From NCBI GenBank assembly GCA_017504165.1, contig JAFVRR010000008.1, positions 1 through 37,014 on the forward strand: a stretch of DNA of 37,014 nt, in the 5' to 3' direction. The stretch is from Clostridia bacterium. Its GTDB lineage: Bacteria > Bacillota > Clostridia > Christensenellales > Borkfalkiaceae. Made by a program: the position numbers and the translations under genes. The notes under the pieces are model-generated. The model had not been told where the DNA came from, searched no databases, and saw only the letters and a program-made list of their open reading frames with translations. Below, one piece after another: positions 22,748 through 30,320 of the stretch (its first letter is position 1; each line of letters begins with the position of its first letter).

Positions 22748-24079
22748 ATGGAAAACGTTATATCTGCAATATCAACGGCAAACGGTGTCGGTGGCGTTGC
22801 AATTATAAGATTAAGTGGTAATGGCGTTTTAGATATTTTAGAAAAAATGTTCAAGCCCTTATCTAAAAATATAAAAGTTAAAGATTTTGAGCCGTATAAA
22901 TTATACGTTGGCGAAATTGACGGTGGAAATTTTACCGACTTTGGCATGGCGGTTTTCTTTAAGGGCCCTAAAAGTTACACGGGCGAAGATATGGTGGAAA
23001 TTCATTGCCACGGCGGACTTGCTATTCAAAGGGGAATTTTAAAGCAAACCTTTAACTTGGGCGCAATTCCCGCAACTAAAGGGGAATTTACCAAGCGCGC
23101 CTTTATAAACGGCAAATTATCGCTTGACTCGGCAGAGGGGTTAATCGATATGATTAACAGCGAAAGCGTTGCAGGGGTAAAGGTTGGGTATAGTTTATAC
23201 CGTGAAAAATTATTTAACAAAATCAACGAATTGCAAGACGGGCTTACCTTCTCGCTTGCAAGTATAGACGCGGACATAGATTACCCTGAAGAAGATTTAG
23301 AAGAAACCACTTTTGACGAAGTTCAAAAAACTTTAGAAAACACTTTAAAAGAAGTTGATAATCTATTATTAAAATATAACGAAGGCAGTAAAATTAAAAA
23401 GGGCATAAGCGTTGCTATTATCGGCAAACCGAACACGGGTAAATCGTCGATATTAAACGCGCTACTCGACTATGAAAAGGCAATCGTTTCGTCGGTTGAA
23501 GGCACTACTCGTGACGTCGTAGAAGGCGCGCTTGAAATTAACGGTGTTAAGTTTGATTTTTACGATACCGCGGGCATTCGCGAAACGGCGGATAATTTGG
23601 AAAAATTAGGCATAGAAAGGTCTGAAAAAATCTTAAAAACCGCTGATATCGTATTACTTGTTTTAGACGGCTCTAAAGAAATTTCTAGCGAAGATAAAAA
23701 GATAATAGAAAGCGTTAAAGATAAAGAACTTATAACCGTTTACAATAAAAGCGATTTAAACGCGCTTGACGGTGTGTTTAATATTTCGGCAAAAACGGGC
23801 GAAGGAATTGATAAACTTAAAGAAGAAATCTATTCTAAAGCCTTTAAAAACGGCATAGACTTAAACGGAGAATACGTAACGGAAGAAAGGCATTTCTTAT
23901 CCCTTAAAAATGCAAAATCTAGTTTACTTGAAGCGATAAATAATATCGGTAAAGTACCGCTTGATTTGGTGGCGGAAGACGTTAAAAACGTCTGGTCGTA
24001 CCTTGGCGAAATAACGGGTAAGACGGCAAGCGAAGAAATCATTGACGAAATCTTCAAAAAATTCTGTGTAGGAAAATAA
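22748..24079 (+). CDS. mnmE: tRNA modification GTPase MnmE (TrmE)
   Basis: With MnmG, forms carboxymethylaminomethyl groups on U34 of certain tRNAs. The 443-aa protein has the N-terminal folate-binding domain (ISAISTANGVGGVAIIRLSG, about 4-23; YTGEDMVEIHCHGG, about 78-91), a central helical domain, the G domain with GKPNTGKSS (about 223-231), DTAGIRE (about 273-279) and NKSD (about 335-338), and the C-terminal FCVGK with the catalytic Cys (CIGK-like ending). It is near full length (usual 450-460). The ribosome site TAGGTA is weak. A tRNA-Leu gene follows. mnmG is not adjacent. Confidence 0.97.
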   Translation: MENVISAISTANGVGGVAIIRLSGNGVLDILEKMFKPLSKNIKVKDFEPYKLYVGEIDGGNFTDFGMAVFFKGPKSYTGEDMVEIHCHGGLAIQRGILKQTFNLGAIPATKGEFTKRAFINGKLSLDSAEGLIDMINSESVAGVKVGYSLYREKLFNKINELQDGLTFSLASIDADIDYPEEDLEETTFDEVQKTLENTLKEVDNLLLKYNEGSKIKKGISVAIIGKPNTGKSSILNALLDYEKAIVSSVEGTTRDVVEGALEINGVKFDFYDTAGIRETADNLEKLGIERSEKILKTADIVLLVLDGSKEISSEDKKIIESVKDKELITVYNKSDLNALDGVFNISAKTGEGIDKLKEEIYSKAFKNGIDLNGEYVTEERHFLSLKNAKSSLLEAINNIGKVPLDLVAEDVKNVWSYLGEITGKTASEEIIDEIFKKFCVGK

Positions 24080-24083
24080 AAAC

Positions 24084-24101
24084 AACCGCTTTAAAGCGGT
24101 T
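24084..24101 (+). terminator. Hairpin between mnmE and tRNA-Leu
   Basis: A perfect 18-bp palindrome (AACCGCTT and its mirror) lies between the stop codon and the tRNA. Its T-tract is short (TTTAT), so it may be a weak terminator or a processing site, and the tRNA might be co-transcribed. Confidence 0.4.
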
Positions 24102-24106
24102 TATAA

Positions 24107-24189
24107 GCGGATATGGCGGAACTGGCAGACGCGCAGGACTTAGAATCCTGTGGGAGACCGTGCAGGTTCGATTCCTGTTATCCGCACCA
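24107..24189 (+). tRNA. tRNA-Leu (anticodon UAG)
   Basis: The acceptor GCGGATA pairs with TATCCGC, the D arm has GCG/CGC, the anticodon stem CAGGA/TCCTG closes the loop CTTAGAA (anticodon TAG), a longer variable arm is present as in leucine tRNAs, and the T stem GCAGG/CCTGT has loop TTCGATT. CCA is encoded. This tRNA reads CUN codons. Confidence 0.95.
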
Positions 24190-24190
24190 A

Positions 24191-24230
24191 AAAAAGACTG
24201 TAATTTTGATACAAAATTGCAGTCTTTTTT
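24191..24230 (+). terminator. Terminator of tRNA-Leu
   Basis: An 18-bp stem (24191-24208 with 24212-24229, one G-U pair), loop ATA, and a T6 run. Confidence 0.85.
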
Positions 24231-24236
24231 AACTAA

Positions 24237-24437
24237 ATCCGCCTTCGTCGGAATAAATCCACTTCGTGGATGAAATCGCTACGCGATGAAATCTGCCTTA
24301 CGGCAGGTTAGGATGGCGGATTTGATTTCATCTGAGATGGCACACCGAAGATTTCATCCGAGTTTACTCGGATTTCATCCTGCAAAGCAGGATTTCATTA
24401 AAGTTACGCGCCTTACCGCTCTTCCCATAGGGATTTT
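24237..24437. repeat. Array of mini-hairpins beside tRNA-Leu
   Basis: Consecutive perfect small stems sharing ATC/GAT ends and GAA or TTC spacers: ATCCAC-TTC-GTGGAT (24257-24271), ATCGC-TAC-GCGAT (24275-24287), CTGCC-TTAC-GGCAG (24293-24306), ATCCGAG-TTTA-CTCGGAT (24356-24373), ATCCTGC-AAA-GCAGGAT (24377-24393), and TCCC-ATA-GGGA (24423-24433). In the left half the spacer reads GATGAAATC, in the right half GATTTCATC, so the halves are inverted relative to each other. No ribosome-site-led gene is present. It fills most of the 376-nt gap after the tRNA and looks like a mobile palindromic or structured-RNA repeat. Confidence 0.7.
24418..24437 (+). repeat. Left copy of a 20-bp inverted repeat
   Basis: GCTCTTCCCATAGGGATTTT is matched, inverted, by 25176-25195 at 19 of 20 positions. 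The pair brackets one orphan gene (24566-25027). The repeat contains TAGGGATTTT, also present near the toxin island. Confidence 0.7.
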
Positions 24438-24501
24438 AATTAAATATTTTATAAAACTCGACTTTTCCAAGTCGAATTTTCTTTTACCCACATATATCAA
24501 T

Positions 24502-24529
24502 TTGATTTTTTCTTTTTGTATGATATAAT
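24502..24529 (+). promoter_or_regulatory. Promoter of the bracketed orphan gene
   Basis: TTGATT (24502-24507), 16-nt spacer, and an extended -10 TGATATAAT (24521-24529). It lies inside the inverted-repeat bracket, after a small hairpin with a T-rich tail (24458-24484). Confidence 0.65.
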
Positions 24530-24565
24530 ATTTTTATCAATAAATGAAAATTTAACGGAGAAAGT

Positions 24566-25027
24566 ATGTCTTATCAAGCCACCTTAAATAAATATCTTCA
24601 AGTAATTGTTGGAAAAAAATTAGAAAACTTGTACCTTGTTTGTGATATGATGATGTTCTCTTTTGAAGATTATGCTTTTCACGCATTAGGCTTAACAAGA
24701 ATTATTAAAGATAATGATATTCTTGTAACGACACTCGATTATCAAAATTGGGATAAGAAAAAGGACGAGAATAACGACGAAGCGTATTTTGTGAATAAAT
24801 ATCGCGATAAGATTGAGGGTGGCACTGTAATTTCAGTAAGCGTTAGTCCTTTATACGACGTTGAAATAATTATGGATAATGGCATAAAAATAGAATTGTT
24901 TGTTAAAAACGGTTATCACCATTTTGATGATGAAAATGAACAATGGGTATTTTTTAGAGAAGGTGACCATTCTCACCCTTTTATTAGTGTTTGGAGTAAA
25001 TCTGTCGATATAGCAACAACTTGGTAA
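24566..25027 (+). CDS. Orphan cassette protein, immunity-like
   Basis: A 153-aa soluble acidic protein, with clear ACGGAG ribosome site, own promoter and own terminator. The middle and C-terminal parts (IIKDNDILVTTLDYQNWD, about 46-63; GGTVISVSVSPLYDVEIIMDNGIKIELFV, about 85-113; EQWVFFR near 126-132) follow the layout of small alpha/beta proteins that in Firmicutes accompany polymorphic toxins or serve as orphan immunity genes. This is a similarity of layout only, without a database search. No toxin gene is adjacent. The gene is isolated between inverted 20-bp repeats, which suggests transfer as a cassette. Confidence 0.65.
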   Translation: MSYQATLNKYLQVIVGKKLENLYLVCDMMMFSFEDYAFHALGLTRIIKDNDILVTTLDYQNWDKKKDENNDEAYFVNKYRDKIEGGTVISVSVSPLYDVEIIMDNGIKIELFVKNGYHHFDDENEQWVFFREGDHSHPFISVWSKSVDIATTW

Positions 25028-25083
25028 GCGGTTAATTATAATTCTATATTCTTCTATCGTGGACAATTTCATGTAAGGTGTAG

Positions 25084-25164
25084 CACACTATACTTTCAAA
25101 TGAAAGCCGTGTGTTTTGCAAAGTAAAAAATAAAGACTAACGAAAAAAATCGTTAGTCTTTTAT
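25084..25164 (+). terminator. Double hairpin terminator of the orphan gene
   Basis: First a hairpin with CACAC (25084-25088) and GTGTG (25109-25113) around CTTTC-AAAT-GAAAG, followed by T4. Then a perfect 12-bp stem (AAAGACTAACGA at 25132-25143 with 25150-25161), loop A6, and a T-run. Confidence 0.75.
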
Positions 25165-25175
25165 AATGCTCTAAA

Positions 25176-25195
25176 AAAATCCCTACGGGAAGAGC
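25176..25195 (-). repeat. Right copy of the 20-bp inverted repeat
   Basis: The reverse complement is GCTCTTCCCGTAGGGATTTT, differing from 24418-24437 at one base. The intervening DNA is about 740 bp and has no recombinase or transposase gene. Confidence 0.7.
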
Positions 25196-25313
25196 GACTA
25201 GGTACTTCTTTTTTATACAAGCCATAAGGCTTGTTATGTAATTGCCATTATGTATATATAATTGCAGAATGATGCCGTGGTAGTAGTTTATTTACTAACT
25301 TTTATCGTTTAAT

Positions 25314-25520
25314 TCAATAATCTTTTCTGCCGACCAAAAAATCTATAGAAACGTCAAAGAAATCTGCAATTTTCCACAAATAAGAAAGAGTTGGCTCTAT
25401 TTTACCTTTTTCCCATTCCGAAACACATTGCTGAGAAACTCCTACGTAATCTGCTAATTTTTGTTGGCTAACTTTACATTCTTTCCTTAATTTATAAAGG
25501 TTATCATTAAAACACACCAT
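25314..25520 (-). CDS. Small XRE-family regulator
   Basis: A compact Cro/CI-type helix-turn-helix protein: LRKECKVSQQKLADYVGVSQQCVSEWEKGKIEPTLSYLWKIADFFDVSIDFLVG covers almost its whole length. The reading frame could begin at 25535 (73 aa), but the likely -10 box (TATTAT, 25532-25527) would then overlap it. I prefer the ATG at 25520 (68 aa), although neither has a good ribosome site. It is transcribed away from the zinc-ribbon operon, and paired ACAA-N6-TTGT dyads lie between the two genes. It likely represses both directions (inference). Confidence 0.8.
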   Translation of the reverse strand: MVCFNDNLYKLRKECKVSQQKLADYVGVSQQCVSEWEKGKIEPTLSYLWKIADFFDVSIDFLVGRKDY

Positions 25521-25531
25521 ACTTATATAAT

Positions 25532-25574
25532 ACAATTATTATTGTGATTTGTTTGACTTTACAAGAATTCTTGT
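25532..25574. promoter_or_regulatory. Paired operator ACAA-N6-TTGT
   Basis: Two 14-bp dyads, ACAATTATTATTGT (25532-25545) and ACAAGAATTCTTGT (25561-25574), have identical outer tetrads and centres 29 bp apart. The second lies between the -35 and -10 boxes of the zinc-ribbon gene, the first overlaps the probable -10 of the XRE gene. Likely sites for the adjacent XRE protein. Confidence 0.6.
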
Positions 25575-25582
25575 GATACAAT
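25553..25582 (+). promoter_or_regulatory. Promoter of the zinc-ribbon/LRR operon
   Basis: TTGACT (25553-25558), 18-nt spacer containing a palindrome, TACAAT (25577-25582). Confidence 0.65.
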
Positions 25583-25612
25583 AATAAAAATTTTTAACAA
25601 AGGAGAAAACGT

Positions 25613-27247
25613 ATGATTTGTAAAAAGTGTTCGGCTGATATTCCTGACGGCGGTGTATTTTGCCCTATGTGTGGTACTCGTGCCGACGGAAATATTACTT
25701 GCCCAAACTGCCAAAAATTAATACCGGAAAATTCTATCTTTTGTCCGTTTTGTGGAATAAAAATGATTGAAAACACAGTAGAAAGTAAAGATACGCCTAC
25801 TACTGAAACAACAACTGAAAACGAAGTTGTTGACGCGCCTAAAACTGAAAATGTAGAAAGCGAGAATAACGTAGCAAGCGTTACACCCGTAGTTGTACCC
25901 GTGGTAGTTCCCGTTGCTACTGTAGCCACAACAATTCCCGAAACAACGGAAGATAACGATGTTGATAACGAAGAAGTTTTGATTGAAGAAGAGAGCGAAG
26001 AAACTTTATACGAAGAAGAAATAGAAGAAGATGCGGTAGTTGATGCTATTATTTGTACTCAATGCGGTTCAACCGCCGTTGAACTTATTTCGGAAGATTT
26101 AGGCAAATGCAAAAATTGTGGAACGCAAGTTGTTATAAATAAGCAAAAAGAAACTAATTACGTGACTAATAACGTTACCATTGAAATGAGCGGTAATGCA
26201 GGGGAAGAATCTATAGGTTTTTTCGAATTGCCTAAAGAAATAGACGAAACAACATTTTATGCTAACTCACTTACCGAAATTGCCCTTGATAAAAATTCGC
26301 CGGAAGACGTTTTTGTTATCGGTAAATTTGAAGCGGTAAAAACGGAATATCGCCAATACCTTCTTGGTAAAGGCACGGCTGAAATGACTTATACTGCAAC
26401 TGTAGGTTATGATAAAATAGAAAAATATCAAACAACGGAAAATAAGTATTTATCGATGGGCGACGTTTACACTTGTAACGGCGTTACTAAACGTGCTGAT
26501 TATAACGGCTCGTTTAGGGTTGATACTATTAAAGAAAGAAAGGTAACCGATTGGCAACCTTTTAGTGGAAGTCATACTGGAGAATATTTTAAAGCGGTTG
26601 CTAACGATAATAATACCGATATTTTTGACCCTGATGACTATAAAGATTATTGTTTGGCAAGTTCAAAAGAATATGATGCGAGCATATCAAAATTACCTGC
26701 GCCATTAGCGCCGACAAGTAGTTCAATAGATAGAATTGAAGATGGGATAAAAACGTTAGCGGAATTAGATTGCAAAAGTAAACTACCAGGCGATAAAAAT
26801 AAAGATTTTAACTGTGACGGCGTAGTTACTTTAAGTAGAATAGAAAGTCACGTTGCTCCGCAATATATACTTAAATATAAATATTTGAATAAAGATTATA
26901 CTTTAAAAGCGCATTCTGCTAAAAAAAGTATGATTAGGGGGGATATCCCATCGGCAAAATCTGAAACAGAAACGGAAATTGAAGACAACGTATATGTAAA
27001 AACGTTTAATATAATAACGCTTTTTACTCTTTTGTTTTCTATTTTATCTTCCCTTTGTTTCCCTATTGTAGCAAAAATAATATTTGCTATTATTGGCGTA
27101 GTATCTTTTATAACTTACTGGGCAATAAGGTCAAAAGTATCAAAAGAAATTTACTACCAAAAAACTGCCAAGAAGAAAAACGATTTAATTGCCCACCTAA
27201 AGAAAAAAGGTATTGCTATACCAAATAAACTTAAAGGGGGTGCGTAA
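25613..27247 (+). CDS. Zinc-ribbon protein with C-terminal membrane anchor
   Basis: A 544-aa protein. The N-terminus holds two zinc ribbons with ligands Cys3, Cys6, Cys17, Cys20 and Cys30, Cys33, Cys44, Cys47. A long acidic, Thr/Glu/Val-rich linker (about 52-143, including a Val/Pro stretch) leads to a third ribbon (Cys148, Cys151, Cys166, Cys169). Then comes a 290-aa domain I do not recognise (about 180-460) and two hydrophobic helices (about 463-505), with a basic tail. It probably sits in the cytoplasmic membrane with ribbons in the cytosol. AAAGGAGAA precedes the start. It leads a likely operon with the surface protein 2 nt downstream. Confidence 0.8.
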   Translation: MICKKCSADIPDGGVFCPMCGTRADGNITCPNCQKLIPENSIFCPFCGIKMIENTVESKDTPTTETTTENEVVDAPKTENVESENNVASVTPVVVPVVVPVATVATTIPETTEDNDVDNEEVLIEEESEETLYEEEIEEDAVVDAIICTQCGSTAVELISEDLGKCKNCGTQVVINKQKETNYVTNNVTIEMSGNAGEESIGFFELPKEIDETTFYANSLTEIALDKNSPEDVFVIGKFEAVKTEYRQYLLGKGTAEMTYTATVGYDKIEKYQTTENKYLSMGDVYTCNGVTKRADYNGSFRVDTIKERKVTDWQPFSGSHTGEYFKAVANDNNTDIFDPDDYKDYCLASSKEYDASISKLPAPLAPTSSSIDRIEDGIKTLAELDCKSKLPGDKNKDFNCDGVVTLSRIESHVAPQYILKYKYLNKDYTLKAHSAKKSMIRGDIPSAKSETETEIEDNVYVKTFNIITLFTLLFSILSSLCFPIVAKIIFAIIGVVSFITYWAIRSKVSKEIYYQKTAKKKNDLIAHLKKKGIAIPNKLKGGA

Positions 27248-27249
27248 TT

Positions 27250-29706
27250 ATGAAAACTTTAAGAAAGTTAAACGTATTTTTATTTATTGTTGCTATTATT
27301 TGCGCTATCACTTTTGTTGCTATAGATTCTAATAAAGAAAAATATGATAAATATGAAGATAAAATAGCAGTTACGTTTAATAATATAGAAAATGGTTCGT
27401 TTGATAAAAAAATAGTCTATTTTACCATAACAAATAACGGCAATGCTGAAATTAGTAGATTAAGTTTAGACGTACGAATAACAAATGACTCTAACACAAA
27501 TCAAAATTACACTTCAGAAGTAACTTGTACTTTTAATTATTTAGCAAGCCATGATAGTGAAAACTTAAATTATTCTTTTTTCCCAACCAATAATGAAAAA
27601 TGGATATTAGAAAAGAGTAAAAGTGAATTAAATTTTGATTATAGAATAACAAGTATAACGTTTAAAAATAATAAAACGTATGAGTGCGTCAACTCGCAAT
27701 TTGTAGGTGATAGTCAAAGCAATAATGGTAACCAAAATAATGATGAAAATCAAAATACAGGCGGTAACCAAAATAATGATGAAAATCAAAATACAGGCGG
27801 TAACCAAAACCAACATACGCACGATTATAAAACTTTAAAGTACGATAGCAATAAACACTGGTACGAATGTAGTTGTGGTGAAAAACAAACTGCAGAAACT
27901 CACAAAGGTGGCACGGCAACTTGTACAAGTAAAGCGATATGTACAATATGTAATCAAAGTTATGGCGCATTATTATCGCATAATTATAAAACCTTAAAGT
28001 ATGATAGCAATAATCATTGGTATGAATGTTCTTGTGGGAATAAAAAGACTGTAGAAGCGCATAAAGGTGGTACGGCAACTTGTACAAGTAAAGCAAAATG
28101 TTCACTATGTAATCAAAGTTACGGCGAATTATTAAATCACTACTATAAAACTTTAAAGTACGATAGCAATAACCACTGGTACGAATGTAGTTGTGGTGAT
28201 AAAAAAGAATATGGCACGCATACGGCGGATAGTTCAGGGTTTTGTTATAGTTGCGAATTACCAATGTCAGCAACTGAAGGTCTTATAATAGAAGCGTCAA
28301 GTGACGGCACATTTGCTGAAGTTATAAATTATAGTGGAAGTTCAACAAAAGTAAATATTCCGTCAACTTATAATAACTTACCTGTAAAATCTATTTATGA
28401 AGAAGCATTTAAAAATAATAACACTATTACAAAAGTTATTATACCAAATAACGTAACAAGTATAGGTAAGGGTGCGTTCTCTTCTTGCTATTCACTTGAA
28501 AGTATAGAAATACCTAATAGCGTAACAAGTATAGGTGATTATGCATTCTATAGTTGCGATTCACTTACAAGTGTAACTATAGGTAATAGTGTAACAAGTA
28601 TAGGTAATTATGCGTTCTCTTCTTGCTATTCACTTACAAGTATAGAAATACCTAATAGTGTAACAAGTATAAGTTATAAGGCGTTCGATCATTGCACTTC
28701 ACTTAAAAGTGTAGTAATACCAAATAGTGTAACAAGTATAGATGATTGGGCGTTCTGTGGTTGCTATTCACTTACAAGTATAACCTTTGCGGAAGGCAGT
28801 AATATTCAAAGTATTGTTAGTAGCGCATTTGATGGCTGTAATTCTGCATTATTTACAGAAGAAAACAATATTAAATATATTAAAGCAAATAATAACCCAT
28901 ATTATATCGTTTATGGTGTAACAAATAAAAACTTATCTACTTATACAATAAACAACACTTCAAAAATTATAATGCCATCTGCATTTAGTGGTTGTGAAAG
29001 GCTTGTTAATATTACTATACCAAATAGTGTAACAAGTATAGGTAAATATGCGTTCTATAATTGCGATTCACTTACAAGTGTAACTATAGGTAATAGTGTA
29101 ACAAGTATAGGTTATAGGGCGTTCGAAGGTTGTGATTCACTTACAAGTATAGTGTTGCCAAATAGCGTAACAAGTATAGGTAATTCTGCGTTCGCATATT
29201 GCGATTCACTTACAAGTGTAACTATAGGTAATAGTGTAACTATAGGTAATAGTGTAACAAGTATAGGTGATGATGCGTTCGAACATTGCCCTAAACTTAC
29301 AAGTGTAACTATAGGTAATAGTGTAACTATAGGTAATAGTGTAACAAGTATAGGTGATGATGCGTTCGAACATTGCCCTAAACTTACAAGTGTAACTATA
29401 GGTAATAGTGTAACAAGTATAGGTTCTTCTGCGTTCTATGGTTGCTCTAAACTTACAAGTATAGAAATACCTAATAGTGTGACAAGAATAAGTGATTATG
29501 CGTTCTGTAACTGTGATTCGCTTACAAGTATAGAAATACCAAACAGCGTGACAAGTATAGGTGATTATGCGTTCGAAGATTGCACTTCACTTACAAGTAT
29601 AAAATATCGCGGAACGCAGTCGCAATGGAATGCGATAAATAAAGGCATTAATTGGGATTATGACACAGGCAATTATACAATAGCGTACAACTATACTAGC
29701 AATTAA
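27250..29706 (+). CDS. Membrane-anchored Cys-repeat and BspA-like LRR protein
   Basis: An 818-aa surface protein. A basic N-terminus and hydrophobic segment (about 7-27) export and probably anchor it. A 110-aa beta-rich domain, an Asn/Gln-rich linker with a 12-aa repeat (about 156-188), three 50-aa Cys-repeats starting near 191, 244 and 297 (each with HWYECSCG and CxxC groups), then about fifteen BspA-type leucine-rich repeats (pattern SVTSIGDYAFxxCxSLTSI, about 375-780) follow. No LPXTG signal or cell-wall domain is visible. BspA-like proteins bind host or bacterial surfaces. A perfect 87-bp tandem duplication lies within the repeats. Its ATG follows the zinc-ribbon stop by 2 nt, with AAAGGGG. 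Confidence 0.85.
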   Translation: MKTLRKLNVFLFIVAIICAITFVAIDSNKEKYDKYEDKIAVTFNNIENGSFDKKIVYFTITNNGNAEISRLSLDVRITNDSNTNQNYTSEVTCTFNYLASHDSENLNYSFFPTNNEKWILEKSKSELNFDYRITSITFKNNKTYECVNSQFVGDSQSNNGNQNNDENQNTGGNQNNDENQNTGGNQNQHTHDYKTLKYDSNKHWYECSCGEKQTAETHKGGTATCTSKAICTICNQSYGALLSHNYKTLKYDSNNHWYECSCGNKKTVEAHKGGTATCTSKAKCSLCNQSYGELLNHYYKTLKYDSNNHWYECSCGDKKEYGTHTADSSGFCYSCELPMSATEGLIIEASSDGTFAEVINYSGSSTKVNIPSTYNNLPVKSIYEEAFKNNNTITKVIIPNNVTSIGKGAFSSCYSLESIEIPNSVTSIGDYAFYSCDSLTSVTIGNSVTSIGNYAFSSCYSLTSIEIPNSVTSISYKAFDHCTSLKSVVIPNSVTSIDDWAFCGCYSLTSITFAEGSNIQSIVSSAFDGCNSALFTEENNIKYIKANNNPYYIVYGVTNKNLSTYTINNTSKIIMPSAFSGCERLVNITIPNSVTSIGKYAFYNCDSLTSVTIGNSVTSIGYRAFEGCDSLTSIVLPNSVTSIGNSAFAYCDSLTSVTIGNSVTIGNSVTSIGDDAFEHCPKLTSVTIGNSVTIGNSVTSIGDDAFEHCPKLTSVTIGNSVTSIGSSAFYGCSKLTSIEIPNSVTRISDYAFCNCDSLTSIEIPNSVTSIGDYAFEDCTSLTSIKYRGTQSQWNAINKGINWDYDTGNYTIAYNYTSN
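29221..29397 (+). repeat. Tandem 87-bp duplication in the LRR domain
   Basis: Two identical copies (for example from GAACATTGCC at 29281 and 29368) encode the same 29 residues. Each also contains an 18-bp internal repetition (TIGNSV written twice). Identity of both copies argues for a recent slippage event that keeps the frame. Confidence 0.85.
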
Positions 29707-29751
29707 CAAATAAAATTAATATAAAATTATAAAGCAAAAGGAGAAAAATTT

Positions 29752-30111
29752 ATGACATTATATGAAAAAATTCAAGAATTAGAAAAAGAAATAGAATTAA
29801 AAGGAGCAATAGTTTTTAATACACCGTATAAAAAAATAAGAACTATATTAGGAATAGAAAATGGTAAAATAAAGTATTCTCATACAACAGGTAGAATAAG
29901 TGAGTTTGATATTGATTTATTTTATAGAGATTATTTATTACTTAAAGACTTGGGTTTTTTAACGTCAGATATGATTAAAGCGTTTAATAAGCGTTTTAAA
30001 AATGGTAATAAGCCTTGTAACGCAACGACATTTATGTTGTTGATGGAAAAATTTTATGGTTGCAAATTTATTAGGGGTAAAAATGGTGAACAATCAATAA
30101 TCTATTGGTAA
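29752..30111 (+). CDS. Orphan protein at the end of the LRR operon
   Basis: A 119-aa basic protein without signal peptide or membrane helix. It starts with a charged coiled-coil-like segment (YEKIQELEKEIELKG, about 4-18), followed by beta-like strands and a helical second half (DLFYRDYLLLKDLGFLTSDMIKAFNKRF). AAAAGGAGA precedes it, 45 nt after the LRR protein stop, and a terminator follows. So it may be co-expressed with the surface protein. I do not recognise a family. Confidence 0.6.
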   Translation: MTLYEKIQELEKEIELKGAIVFNTPYKKIRTILGIENGKIKYSHTTGRISEFDIDLFYRDYLLLKDLGFLTSDMIKAFNKRFKNGNKPCNATTFMLLMEKFYGCKFIRGKNGEQSIIYW

Positions 30112-30177
30112 TTTTCTAAAATTAAGCACTATAAAAAGTTTAACAAAACTATAAAGGTTGTGATAAAAAATCTATTT

Positions 30178-30216
30178 AAATGAGTTCAGTATTGTAACTG
30201 AACTCATTTTTAATTT
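30178..30216 (+). terminator. Terminator of the zinc-ribbon/LRR operon
   Basis: A perfect 13-bp stem (30178-30190 with 30197-30209), loop ATTGTA and a T-rich tail. Confidence 0.8.
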
Positions 30217-30273
30217 TAAAAGACATTATTTCATTGTTATAGTAATAAATATACCTATATAGTATTGAAATTT

Positions 30274-30310
30274 AAAACCCGACTTGTACGTGACGTATAG
30301 TCGGGTTTTT
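30274..30310 (-). terminator. Terminator of the GH2 gene
   Basis: Read on the minus strand AAAACCCGACT pairs with its complement (arms 30274-30284 and 30299-30309), with an inner TACG-TGA-CGTA hairpin. T-runs flank both sides, so it may also act on the plus strand. Confidence 0.75.
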
Positions 30311-30320
30311 ATATGTATTA

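Noticed and set aside
24237..24437. CRISPR array
   Set aside because: The stems differ from each other and there are no constant repeats with unique 30-40-nt spacers, and no cas genes.
24286..24528. 80-aa plus-strand frame over the hairpin array
   Set aside because: It runs through palindromic repeats and a terminator-like stem, with no ribosome site.
27689..28273. 194-aa minus-strand frame opposite the Cys-repeat domain
   Set aside because: Shadow of repetitive codons of the real plus-strand gene; Tyr/Leu/His-rich without ribosome site.
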